Source: Anaerolineae bacterium
Lineage (GTDB): Bacteria; Chloroflexota; Anaerolineae; 4572-78; J111
Length of the DNA: 22,092 nucleotides
Direction: 5' to 3'
Assembly (NCBI GenBank): GCA_023151115.1
Contig: JAKLJP010000081.1
Location: 1 to 22,092 of the forward strand
In this document: positions 1 through 6,717 of the stretch, piece after piece
How positions within the stretch are numbered: position 1 is the stretch's first letter
Layout of the letters: the number at the start of each line of letters is the position of its first letter
Made by a program: the position numbers and the translations under genes
Notes under the pieces: model-generated
The model's database searches: none
What the model was told of the DNA's origin: nothing
The model's input: the letters and a program-made list of their open reading frames with translations, nothing else

Positions 1-102
1 TTTACCCCTCCACAAGTTTGGTAGATTATACTTCAATCCACCTTAGCTCGTGGTCCAGTTTTTGGGGCCAATTATAAATATCCACCTTATTTTTCTCGAT
101 TC

Positions 103-498
103 GTGGTCTTGACAAATGGGCCAAGTATAGTGAATAAGCAAATTGATTCTTTTCCAAAATTAAGATTTTTACTGTTTCTGCGTCAAAATCCCTATTTGAA
201 CGGTAATACTCAAAATTTGGCTGAGAAGTTGTACATCGAAGCGCCACTGGTGGAAAAATTGATCCATGATTTCCAACAGGTGGGGTTGCTCGAAGTAGGG
301 CAGGGTAATTATTGTTATCGTTTGAGCAATGAGCCTGATTTGAAAACCTGGCTGGAAAAGCTGGCCGCCATGTTTGACCAGCCGGTTGCCCGCCAGGAAC
401 TATTGGCCAGGGTCCGAAAGCCAAGGAGAACACACTCCACTTACCCTGAAAGCCACAAAGCTTCCTCTCGAATGGAGCAAATGGTCCCTTTAAAATAA
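103..498 (+). CDS. Small winged-helix-like protein, hypothetical
   Basis: This is a 131-residue protein with no family I can name. Residues 17-75 have the pattern of a winged helix-turn-helix: a first helix (FPKLRFLLFLRQNP), then NTQNLAEKLYIEAPLVEKLIHDF as the putative HTH, then a short hairpin around VGQGNYCYRLS. It may therefore be a DNA-binding regulator or a wing-domain adaptor; this is inference from pattern only. The GTG at 103 follows an in-frame TAG at 22-24 and has no clear Shine-Dalgarno sequence. A second GTG at 130 (MNKQIDSF...) is equally possible. The basic, Ser/Pro-rich tail after residue 105 looks unstructured. The gene converges on the 582-2643 operon across a shared terminator, so the two are separate units. 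Base composition is more AT-rich than most of the window. Confidence 0.55.
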   Translation: MVLTNGPSIVNKQIDSFPKLRFLLFLRQNPYLNGNTQNLAEKLYIEAPLVEKLIHDFQQVGLLEVGQGNYCYRLSNEPDLKTWLEKLAAMFDQPVARQELLARVRKPRRTHSTYPESHKASSRMEQMVPLK

Positions 499-514
499 GA
501 TTGCATCCAAAATT

Positions 515-549
515 AAAACTCCCCCGCGCTACAGCGCGGGGGAGTTTTT
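515..549. terminator. Bidirectional intrinsic terminator
   Basis: A hairpin with arms at 515-529 and 534-548 (left arm AAAACTCCCCCGCGC) and a 4-nt loop. The A run on one side and T run on the other give a U-tract in both directions. It lies between the convergent winged-helix gene (ends 498) and the DUF3618 gene (ends 582), so it can end both transcripts. Confidence 0.9.
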
Positions 550-581
550 GTTTCCAGATGACATACCAGTATTGGACAGAA

Positions 582-1580
582 TTAACTTTGTTGGGTTTGG
601 GTTTTCACTTCTTCAGCAACCGCGCGATAGGCTTCTCCAGCTCGGTCTTCGACCTTTTTGAGCGTTTCTTTGGCCTTATCCTGAGCCTGAGAGAACAAAC
701 GGTCGCGGGCCTCACCCATGAGTTCGTCTTCTTTCTGGGTAATGGGCAGCATTAGCCCAATGGCGGCGCCGGCAGCCACGGCTACCGCCCCAACTGCCAG
801 GGGATTCGTTTCCAGGGTATTTTGAAAGCTCTGCTTGGCCTGCTCCATCCTGTATTGAGCTTGGTGACTGAGATAATCGGTTTGTTCACTCATTTTGTGT
901 TGGAGCTCGCCCGCTTTAGTCTGCAGGTTGCTGGCCGCTTCGCCGGCCCGATGACTCAAATCGCTGGCAGTACTTTGCAGACTGCCCACCATCTCGCCGG
1001 CCCGATGGCTGAGATCGCTGGCCATCTCGCCAGTCTTGGTTTGAATATCATCGGCTACTTCACCCACTTTGTGTTGTATATTCTGGGTCATCTCACCGGC
1101 CCGTTGCTGGACATTGCTCATATTTTCAGAGAGGGTCTCCTGGGCTTTAGCGGTGAGTGATTTTTCCTGGGGATAGTATCTTACCCGTCCTGTGTTACCG
1201 TAGTAAGGGTCGTTATAGTTTGACTCATAACCATAATGGCTCGAAGAACGAGAGCCTTCAATCAACAGCCAACCCAGCCCGATGCCAATTAAGGCCGCCG
1301 GGATAGGATTTTGTTTGACGGTTTCCATCACCTGGTAGCGCCAGGTGTCAGCTTTACGCATGGTTGTGTTTGCCATATTTTCCACCTTTCTAATAGTTGC
1401 ATCTTTGACCATTTCTTTGGCTTCTTGGGTCAACCGTTCGGGCGAAAGTTTGGTTTGAATTTCATCTACCACTTCGCTCATATGAGCGCGGGTTTGTTTG
1501 ATGCGCGCCCGAATAGCTTCCGGGGAATCCGACTCGTTATTCCAATCGGAGGCTTTTAGCTGAGTTGTTGTTTCAACCAT
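582..1580 (-). CDS. DUF3618-type membrane protein with LEA-like 11-residue repeats
   Basis: A 332-residue protein, last in a three-gene minus-strand operon. The N-terminus (SPEAIRARIKQTRAHMSEVVDEIQTKLSPERL, about 19-50) matches DUF3618. A membrane segment follows at about 92-108 and a second hydrophobic segment at 259-280, with a YqjD/ElaB-like amphipathic C-terminus. Between them, residues 160-226 form hendecad repeats of the type (K/R)xGExxxx(I/L)Q. The Gly-Glu pairs fall at 162, 173, 184, 195, 213 and 224, which is 11-residue spacing with one 18-residue step. This pattern resembles group-3 LEA proteins. The DNA shows matching 33-bp near-repeats around 900-1110. The start is well set: AAAGGAGG precedes the ATG. 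It overlaps the upstream gene by 25 bp in another frame. Likely role (inferred): an inner-membrane-anchored stress or desiccation protein acting with its two operon partners. Confidence 0.8.
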   Translation of the reverse strand: MVETTTQLKASDWNNESDSPEAIRARIKQTRAHMSEVVDEIQTKLSPERLTQEAKEMVKDATIRKVENMANTTMRKADTWRYQVMETVKQNPIPAALIGIGLGWLLIEGSRSSSHYGYESNYNDPYYGNTGRVRYYPQEKSLTAKAQETLSENMSNVQQRAGEMTQNIQHKVGEVADDIQTKTGEMASDLSHRAGEMVGSLQSTASDLSHRAGEAASNLQTKAGELQHKMSEQTDYLSHQAQYRMEQAKQSFQNTLETNPLAVGAVAVAAGAAIGLMLPITQKEDELMGEARDRLFSQAQDKAKETLKKVEDRAGEAYRAVAEEVKTQTQQS

Positions 1581-1942
1581 TGCCCATCCTCCTTTACTGA
1601 TTTAATAGTTTTTTCCGGGGCCGGGTTTAGGTTTTTCAAATCAGTGAGACCTTTTTGTAGGAGAAAATAACCCACAGCAGCTACAATCAACCCTACAATC
1701 AGGGCTGCCAGCCAGCCGGCCATAAACTCGGCCAATCCCAAGATAAGGGCAGCCAGGAGGGCTAGAAAACCGGCGTAAGCGATAAAACCCCCGGCGGCAA
1801 TAAAGCCTATCCTTTGGCCCGCTTGCGAAGCCTTTTCAGACATCTCCACTTTGGCTAACCGAACCTCTTGCTGGAAGAGGGTGCTAACATCCTGAGAGAG
1901 TTCAGAGAACAGTTCTCCCAGAGAGCGTTCTGTGCGAATCAT
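1556..1942 (-). CDS. YqjE-like holin-superfamily membrane protein
   Basis: A protein of 128 residues from ATG 1942, or 132 from GTG 1954. An amphipathic N-terminal helix (LGELFSELSQDVSTLFQQEVRLAKVEMSEKA) is followed by two adjacent membrane helices (about 50-74 and 78-98 in the longer form) and a short charged tail. That is the layout of the Phage_holin_3_6/YqjE (DUF1469-like) family, which in many genomes sits beside yqjD-like genes as it does here. A real holin role is unlikely because there is no phage context. The GTG start would overlap the upstream stop (1948) by 7 bp and imply coupling; the ATG start leaves 5 bp between stop and start. Neither start has a strong Shine-Dalgarno sequence. 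The 3' end overlaps the DUF3618 gene. Confidence 0.82.
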   Translation of the reverse strand: MIRTERSLGELFSELSQDVSTLFQQEVRLAKVEMSEKASQAGQRIGFIAAGGFIAYAGFLALLAALILGLAEFMAGWLAALIVGLIVAAVGYFLLQKGLTDLKNLNPAPEKTIKSVKEDGQWLKQQLS

Positions 1943-1947
1943 GGTTT

Positions 1948-2643
1948 TCACCACTTTCTAGGTTCTGCGGGCGGAAACTCATCATCTAAATCTTCTGATG
2001 ATGAAGTTGAGCCGTAGCGAGACTGACCAAATTCAGTTGTTCCCACTTGATAATTGGAGGAATAATCCGGCTCATCGCTCTGTTGAAAAGTTCCATAATC
2101 GCTCCCAGGGCGATCAAATCCAATTGAGCCGCCGGGGTAATTTTCCGGGTAGCCATAATGCTGATAGCGCCGGGCTAATTCTTGCTCGCGACGGGCCATG
2201 CGCCGTTCACCGGAACTCTTGATGAAGCGGCCAACCAACAGCCCCACAACAAAGGCCCCACCCAGAAACAGTTCGGGCTGACGGCGAGCCATGTTTTCAG
2301 CGTCTTCAAGCAATTGATCTACATCTCGTTCCTGCAAATAGCCAGAGATGCGATCTACCCGGTCCGCCACCTGATCGGCATATTGGGCGACCATCCCGCT
2401 GTTTTGGTTGCGCAACTCATTGCTGGTGGTGCGAATAGCCTGAGCCACGCTGCCTAATTGTTCAACTGCCTGGTCTTTGCGTATGTTTACCGCAGATTTG
2501 GCCTGGTCTTGAGCCTGACTGGCTACTTCCTGGGCCTTTTGTTGCACTTGATCTACAGCCTGTTTAGCTACTTCTTTAGCTTGCTGAACGCCATCCTTCA
2601 CCTCGGCTTCGGCGACGTTCTGGTTATGAGTGTGATGGGTCAT
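1948..2643 (-). CDS. YqjD/ElaB-like membrane-anchored protein
   Basis: A 231-residue first gene of the three-gene operon. Residues 13-60 are rich in Ala, Lys and Gln with an apolipoprotein/LEA-like helical pattern (VKDGVQQAKEVAKQAVDQVQQKAQEV). A second helical region (62-118) leads into RRQPELFLGGAFVVGLLVGRF, a glycine-rich C-terminal-type anchor typical of DUF883 (YqjD/ElaB), at about 122-141. The tail is long, polar and Tyr/Ser/Gly-rich (150-231), which is not part of the standard family. ATG 2643 is preceded by GAGGAAGGAAG, a good ribosome binding site. In enterobacteria YqjD and ElaB bind ribosomes at the inner membrane in stationary phase; whether that applies here is unknown. Confidence 0.78.
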   Translation of the reverse strand: MTHHTHNQNVAEAEVKDGVQQAKEVAKQAVDQVQQKAQEVASQAQDQAKSAVNIRKDQAVEQLGSVAQAIRTTSNELRNQNSGMVAQYADQVADRVDRISGYLQERDVDQLLEDAENMARRQPELFLGGAFVVGLLVGRFIKSSGERRMARREQELARRYQHYGYPENYPGGSIGFDRPGSDYGTFQQSDEPDYSSNYQVGTTEFGQSRYGSTSSSEDLDDEFPPAEPRKW

Positions 2644-2714
2644 TTTTTACTTCCTTCCTCAATCATTGAAATTTTCTTTAAAGAGTTTCTACCCCTTGGG
2701 GTAAGTTTATGAAA

Positions 2715-2796
2715 CTGTCTGAAAAGTGGCTGAGACAGGAGTGCAAACCTTGGTTTGCCGGGCAAGGCAAGCCTTGCACTCCAACTTTTCAGACAG
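2715..2796. repeat. Compound palindromic repeat (GGAGT-SCAAA family)
   Basis: Outer arms CTGTCTGAAAAGT (2715-2727) and ACTTTTCAGACAG (2784-2796) are perfect inverted copies. Inside them GGAGTGCAA (2738-2746) pairs with TTGCACTCC (2774-2782). The core holds two further small inverted repeats (GCAAGGC-AA-GCCTTGC at 2762-2777 and AAACC-TT-GGTTT). The inner part resembles the palindrome at 15138-15186 (GGAGTCCAAAGCTTG), so at least two members of one family are present. It lies upstream of the YqjD-like operon. Confidence 0.8.
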
Positions 2797-2850
2797 CCTC
2801 TATGGACCTATGAAATTACTTCTTATCATAACATTGCCCTGTGAGGTTGA

Positions 2851-2868
2851 CTATACTCGTTTGGGTGA
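2851..2868 (+). promoter_or_regulatory. Shared upstream motif, copy 1
   Basis: CTATACTCGTTTGGGTGA matches 16 of 18 bases with 4188-4205. It lies about 210 bp upstream of the YqjD-like operon start. Its function is unknown; it may be an operator or promoter element. Confidence 0.35.
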
Positions 2869-3070
2869 CGCTAAAGGGTAGGTAGAGCTATTTTTTTTAA
2901 TCCTGGCAGTTAACCTGGATGTTTTGTATCCCCCAAGTAGATAAGCAGGGTTATTAAGCACCTCTGCCTCCAAAAACCTCTTTAGACAATTTACCGGGCT
3001 GCCCACACCTCATCCATAGAAATAAACGGCAGGGTATCCATTAGAGTTTATCGAAAATAAAAATACCTCT

Positions 3071-3134
3071 CGCCAAGGCGCAAAGAACGCCAAGTTTTTA
3101 AGAGAAAACATCTTTGCGACTTTGCGTCTTGGCG
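3071..3134. repeat. CGCCAAG-GCAAAG type inverted repeat
   Basis: CGCCAAGGCGCAAAG (3071-3085) and CTTTGCGTCTTGGCG (3120-3134) are inverted copies with one mismatch in 15. Partial extra units (ACGCCAAG, CTTTGCGA) lie between them. From memory, this kind of sequence recurs across many environmental bacterial genomes. It sits just downstream of the truncated glycosyltransferase stop (3164) and could fold into a terminator-like hairpin. Confidence 0.75.
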
Positions 3135-3163
3135 TGAAAAAAGTTATTCCCAATAATGTCTAT

Positions 3164-4015
3164 TTATATTGCCGGCTGACAAAAGCTAACTAACCCCCGG
3201 CAGTAAGTTAAAAATTGCTCTACCATTCGCTCCGCTGTAAATTTTTGAGCGTGGGTGTAGGCCCGTTTAGCCATCAGTTTGCGATAATTCGAGTCGGCCA
3301 TTAACAAACTCAGCGCCACTTCCAGAGCCGGAGGATCATCGGGCGGAACGTACAGCGCGGTGTCCCCCCACACTTCGCGTAAATTGGGAATATCACCCAG
3401 GACCAGCGCGCAGTCGGCCATAGCCGCTTCTAACACTGCTAACCCAAAAGGTTCACAACGGGTTGGCAGCGCATAAATAGCCGCATGAGAGAACCAGGCC
3501 CTTCGCTTTTTAGCGCTCACCTGCCCGACGGGATTGATCCATTTTTTGCGGGTCTGCCACCAAGAGAGAAGGCAAATTGTCACAGCAACAACTTTTGGCG
3601 CTTGCCAGGGCAACGTAGCATGGGCATAACCATTTAAGTGGATCAAATGCGGCTGGACTTGTCGCTCCAGATGCAGCAACCACCGGCCGGTGGTAGAGGC
3701 ATTTTTTATACCTGTCACCAGGTGGGGATTCTCAAAAACCTCCACTCGAGGCAACCGCCTGAGTTGACGACGTTGTTCCCGGCTGAGAGGGCCACTCGGC
3801 GCCGCCCAAGTTACCTGATGGCCTTTCCGGTTGAAAGCCTCAGCTAATTCCAGGCTGTAACTCCAAACTTCACTGCGAGTATCGGTGGTCATAAGAATTC
3901 TTAGAGGAGATAGAAGAGGATAGTCGGTTTTTAGAAGATGGCAGCCCATAAAATTGTTAGCCGAGCGAAAATGAACATAGCTGTTCTTGGAGTTGATAGC
4001 CCCGGCGCTTTCCAT
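3164..4015 (-). pseudogene. GT4-type glycosyltransferase with internal deletion
   Basis: An open frame of 283 residues from ATG 4015. That start has AAGGAG 7 nt upstream; the frame extends six codons further to 4033. After a ~37-residue leader it shows the N-terminal GT-B domain of a family 4 glycosyltransferase (LRILMTTDTRSEVWSYSLELAEAF; LIHLNGYAHATLPW; LLSWW). It then jumps at about residues 154-164 (3525-3556) straight to the end of the C-terminal domain (AAIYALPTRCEPFGLAVLEAA, with the E-x7-E pair at about 188 and 196; GDIPNLREVWGDTALYVPPDD). Relatives are about 380 residues; roughly 120-150 residues of the domain linker and first half of the nucleotide-sugar-binding domain are absent. 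The frame remains open, so this is either a decayed gene with an in-frame deletion or a remodelled protein. Catalysis is doubtful. Family call confident; pseudogene status inferred. Confidence 0.7.
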
Positions 4016-4064
4016 AGTGAGGCTCCTTAACAAAAGGATAAACTCGTGTCCCGAACAAAGGTGT

Positions 4065-4098
4065 AAAAAAGCCGGGCGAATAATTAAAAGCTACCCGG
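4065..4098 (-). terminator. Possible weak terminator/attenuator in leader
   Basis: Read on the minus strand, CCGGG (4098-4094) and CCCGG (4076-4072) can pair around a 17-nt loop and are followed by a C and then six T (4070-4065). It lies 50-80 nt upstream of ATG 4015. The stem is short and the loop long, so this is weak. Confidence 0.25.
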
Positions 4099-4187
4099 AG
4101 CATTTTTCTGTTAGACAAAGGCGGAAAAAGGGCTGCCTTTTGGAGTGGGATATTGGAAATTACTATATCACGTTCCCTTTTGATTCC

Positions 4188-4205
4188 CTACACTCGTATG
4201 GGTGA
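4188..4205 (+). promoter_or_regulatory. Shared upstream motif, copy 2
   Basis: CTACACTCGTATGGGTGA matches 2851-2868 at 16 of 18 bases in the same orientation. It lies about 173 bp upstream of ATG 4015. Shorter copies of its right half (TGGGTGA) follow at 4322 and 4355. Function unknown. Confidence 0.35.
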
Positions 4206-4552
4206 GCTTAATTTTCTAAGGGGAGTATTTTTGTTGCCCTTATTATTTTAGGTAGGGTAGAAAAAGTGGAGCTGAAACTCAGGAAAATTATTGGTTAGAG
4301 GATAGTGAACTATTAACCGATTGGGTGAGAAGGGAACATAAAAAATAGCCCGTATGGGTGAAGCAGAGATAGCCCTACCAGGTAGGTATAAGGACTCCTC
4401 TACCCATCCATGAGGTGAAAGTACAACTCTCCTTCCTCTCCTGAGTAGTAGAAAAGATAACTCTTTATAACTCGCTTGAACTACCCAGGTGAGTGTAGGC
4501 AAAGGAGACAGCAGAAAGATAAAATATACCTACTTTATGGAGGAGGTGTACT

Positions 4553-5038
4553 ATGATCTCAAACTCGAACTCACGTAATTGGCCTCGCCAGATCCCATGC
4601 CCTATTATAAAAATTGGATTGGCAGCTGGTTTCTTCGTTGTTCTACTGGGGATGTCTGGACTGACCTGGCAGACTCTTACGGTTTTGGCCGCTCAAACCC
4701 CCTCAACCGAATTTGTCATCGAAGTAGTAAACGACCGGGGGGACGAACTAAGTTATCTAAACCACACAGCTAGCGGCGATATTCACGTCCCACCCAATCA
4801 GCCAGTTACCTTTAGCGTATCAAATCTTTACGGCGGAGTCGCTCCAAGCTTGGGTCATACCAACATTATTTGGGTAGAAACTGATTCTCTGGGTGTTTAT
4901 GAGGGCCGGTGTACCGAATTTTGTGAAATCCAGCACGCCAGAATGTCCTTTGGCGAAGAAATCTCAAGCATGGGGCGTGAACACTTGTGCCGTCCGGCTG
5001 TTGTTCCGACTGGTTCAGAAGCGGCGGATAACTTGTAA
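4553..5038 (+). CDS. Degenerate cytochrome c oxidase subunit II-like cupredoxin
   Basis: A 161-residue protein. A single N-terminal membrane segment (about 18-38) is followed by an extracytoplasmic domain. Residues 118-133 (GRCTEFCEIQHARMSF) carry the C-x3-C-x3-H-x2-M core of a CuA site (Cys120, Cys124, His128, Met131), and GHTNIIWVETDSLGVYEG precedes it as in CoxB. The upstream DVIHSFWVP segment, which supplies the first His ligand, is replaced by SNLYGGVAPSLG, and the following KxDxxPG stretch is missing. The aromatic GxQWWW segment is also absent. A complete binuclear CuA site is therefore unlikely; it may be a decayed coxB or a reduced cupredoxin. The start is clear: GGAGGAGG (4539-4546) precedes ATG. 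No other oxidase subunit is in the window. Confidence 0.65.
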   Translation: MISNSNSRNWPRQIPCPIIKIGLAAGFFVVLLGMSGLTWQTLTVLAAQTPSTEFVIEVVNDRGDELSYLNHTASGDIHVPPNQPVTFSVSNLYGGVAPSLGHTNIIWVETDSLGVYEGRCTEFCEIQHARMSFGEEISSMGREHLCRPAVVPTGSEAADNL

Positions 5039-5160
5039 TTGTTTCTGAAATGGGTGCTAGGGAAGGGTGAGAGGTAAACGGAGAGGAAAGACGAAATGCA
5101 AGTTCGCGGCTCGATTGTAGCTAAAGCTTTTGAGGGCGTCCGTTAATCCGATTTTTTAAA

Positions 5161-5194
5161 ACAGAAGAGGCGGACCCCAGTCCGCCCCTTCTGT
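5161..5194 (-). terminator. Intrinsic terminator after the 120-residue gene
   Basis: Arms ACAGAAGAGGCGGAC (5161-5175) and its inverse (5180-5194) pair with one mismatch around a 4-nt loop. Minus-strand reading continues into TTTTAAAAAA, a short U-tract. It lies 23 bp past the minus-strand gene ending at 5217 and also follows the plus-strand gene ending at 5038. Confidence 0.75.
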
Positions 5195-5216
5195 GAATCC
5201 AAAACACTTCTTTAAG

Positions 5217-5579
5217 TTACGCGGTGATCAAAGCTGCTTCTATTCTTTTGCCGTTCAACAAATGTTGAAAGGTACTGGTCAAGATAACCCCTTCCAGGTA
5301 AGTTTGAAGCTCTTCGTCCGTACCATGCTTTACCTGGGCTTGAAATTCGTCGTAATACCAGGCCCGGGAGACCGTATCCGGCTGCTCCAGCCAAGCGCCG
5401 TAGCCATACTTGCCAATCTGCTCCAACGTGTTATCGGCGGGGATGCCGACCGCATCCAAAACTACGGCCAACAGATCAAGTTCAAAGTAACTCAAATTGA
5501 TTTTGCCGGCAAATTCACGCAGTTTGCGGGCATGCTCAAAATGCAGTTTCAGCAATTTGATTAAGGTTTTCTCGTCCAT
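5217..5579 (-). CDS. Hypothetical 120-residue protein
   Basis: I do not recognise this family. The protein is soluble-looking and mainly helical, with no signal peptide or membrane segment. Its N-terminus (MDEKTLIKLLKLHFEHARKLREFAGKI) is amphipathic, its middle is acidic (LDLLAVVLDAVGIPADNT), and residues 50-75 contain an aromatic stretch (IGKYGYGAWLEQPDTVSRAWYYDEF). The start is well supported by AAAGGAG before ATG 5579. It is the last minus-strand gene before the terminator at 5161-5194, about 115 bp downstream of the LCP gene, and may be transcribed with it or alone. Confidence 0.7.
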   Translation of the reverse strand: MDEKTLIKLLKLHFEHARKLREFAGKINLSYFELDLLAVVLDAVGIPADNTLEQIGKYGYGAWLEQPDTVSRAWYYDEFQAQVKHGTDEELQTYLEGVILTSTFQHLLNGKRIEAALITA

Positions 5580-5694
5580 TGTTTATCTCCTTTAACCTGC
5601 CGGCGGACGGCAGTCCCTCTCATTGGTTAGAATTAACATCATTGTAGTCACTGAACGAGACGAAAACGTTACGAAATGCGTGAAAAATCAACCT

Positions 5695-6666
5695 TCAAAA
5701 AAGTTGGTTTACCATCGGTATAATAACCTCCCAGCGAGGCAGTAACACCTGCGCTCCCAGATTGGTGGTAAAGGGAATAGTCATCTCCTGGTTGATGCTG
5801 CGGCTCTGCAACCCCTCCGGCCCGACCAGTAGCACTGCCAGCAGCATGGTTGCCAAATCCACTTCATTCAAATCGGTAGTCAGGTAGGTGCGAGCGGCGG
5901 CCCAGGCGGCGGGCAGCCGGGGCCACGCACCGGGCTGAGCCAGGCGCTTCACCAACGCCCGTAGCACTTGCTGCTGTCGCTGGCTACGCCCAAAATCGCT
6001 GTCGGTGTGGCGGGTGCGGGCATAGATCAAGGCGGTTGCGCCATCCATATGCTGGGGGCCGGCGGGAATTACGATGGTCGTATAACCGTAATCATCGGTG
6101 GGATAATTTTCGTCCACAATTGTTTCTGGTACGTCCACTTCGATGCCGCCCAGCGCGTCTACCAGGGCCACAAAGCCGGTAAAATCCACCAAGATGTAGC
6201 CGTGCAGGGTGAGACCAAAGTTGTTCTGGACAGTTTGTTTAGCCAGTTCCGGGCCGTAGCCGGGTTGGGTTAGCTCGCCAAAGTAGTGGGCGGTGTTGAT
6301 TCGGTTGGAACCCTGACCGGGAATATCCACCCATAAATCACGGGGAATGGAGAGAATCGCTGCTTGGGGCTGCTGGGGGTCAAAAGCAGCCAGGATGAGG
6401 GTATCGGTGCGAACAGGGCCTGTTTCGCCGGGGCGGCGATCCTGGCCCAGGATAAGCACGTTGAGCTGCCCGCTTTGCCAGGCGGCCAGAAAGACTCCGC
6501 CAATTAACCCGGTAATAATCACAAGTGGACAAAGAAGTAGAAAACAGCCGGCCAGCCACCAGCCGGCTCGACGGCGTGGGCGCGGTGGGGGAGTCAACGG
6601 GCCGGGTTGTCGAATAACGGTGGGAGCATCGGGGTGATGGTAGCGTGGTGGGGGCGGTTGGTACAT
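5695..6666 (-). CDS. LytR-CpsA-Psr (LCP) family protein
   Basis: A 323-residue protein of the LCP family, which transfers lipid-linked glycopolymers to the cell envelope. A proline-rich cytoplasmic N-terminus (1-34) precedes one membrane helix (about 36-62). The extracytoplasmic LCP domain then shows the usual landmarks: NVLILGQDRR (69-78), RTDTLIL (86-92), SIPRDLWVDIPG (106-117), DFTGFVALVDALGGIEVDVP (161-180) and YARTRHTDSDFGRSQRQQQVL (215-235), which includes the Arg residues that bind the pyrophosphate. The C-terminal part (240-323) is less conserved. ATG 6666 has no clear Shine-Dalgarno sequence. The gene lies 51 bp downstream of the histidine kinase stop and fits the surface-glycan theme of the minus-strand block. 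Confidence 0.9.
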   Translation of the reverse strand: MYQPPPPRYHHPDAPTVIRQPGPLTPPPRPRRRAGWWLAGCFLLLCPLVIITGLIGGVFLAAWQSGQLNVLILGQDRRPGETGPVRTDTLILAAFDPQQPQAAILSIPRDLWVDIPGQGSNRINTAHYFGELTQPGYGPELAKQTVQNNFGLTLHGYILVDFTGFVALVDALGGIEVDVPETIVDENYPTDDYGYTTIVIPAGPQHMDGATALIYARTRHTDSDFGRSQRQQQVLRALVKRLAQPGAWPRLPAAWAAARTYLTTDLNEVDLATMLLAVLLVGPEGLQSRSINQEMTIPFTTNLGAQVLLPRWEVIIPMVNQLF

Positions 6667-6717
6667 AGCTAAACCGGTCGAAATGACATACCCAGGCTTA
6701 CCGGGTAACCCTTGTTG

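Larger units (their letters stand above)
2644..3163. other. 520-bp intergenic region with repeats and upstream motif
   Basis: No credible gene was found. It contains a short inverted repeat TACCCC-TT-GGGGTA (2690-2703) near the operon start, a compound palindrome (2715-2796), an 18-bp motif CTATACTCGTTTGGGTGA (2851-2868) shared with 4188-4205, and a CGCCAAG/GCAAAG inverted repeat (3071-3134). The stretch 2870-3060 is AT-rich and I see nothing recognisable in it. Confidence 0.6.
4016..4552. other. 537-bp AT-rich divergent intergenic region
   Basis: It lies between the glycosyltransferase remnant (-) and the cytochrome oxidase-like gene (+). No convincing coding sequence is present. It contains weak hairpins at about 4072-4098 and 4115-4140 in the leader of the minus gene, the shared motif at 4188-4205, and further TGGGTGA copies at 4322-4328 and 4355-4361. 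An opposite-strand relative (TACACTC-ACC-TGGGTA, 4482-4498 read on minus) is also present. The clustering suggests a regulator-binding region. Confidence 0.5.

Noticed and set aside
26..433. Minus-strand open frame opposite the winged-helix gene
   Set aside because: It lacks recognisable domains and overlaps a plausible plus-strand gene. The terminator and composition favour the plus strand.
1556..1954. Phage lysis holin suggesting a prophage
   Set aside because: No endolysin or phage structural genes are present. The neighbours are YqjD-like and DUF3618 proteins, the normal setting of chromosomal YqjE-like proteins.
2870..3060. Possible small RNA or riboswitch in the intergenic region
   Set aside because: No conserved structure or recognisable riboswitch core could be identified by eye.
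4248..4502. 84-residue minus-strand open frame in the AT-rich intergenic region
   Set aside because: No ribosome site, no domain, and it covers the cluster of TGGGTGA motifs. Treated as noncoding.
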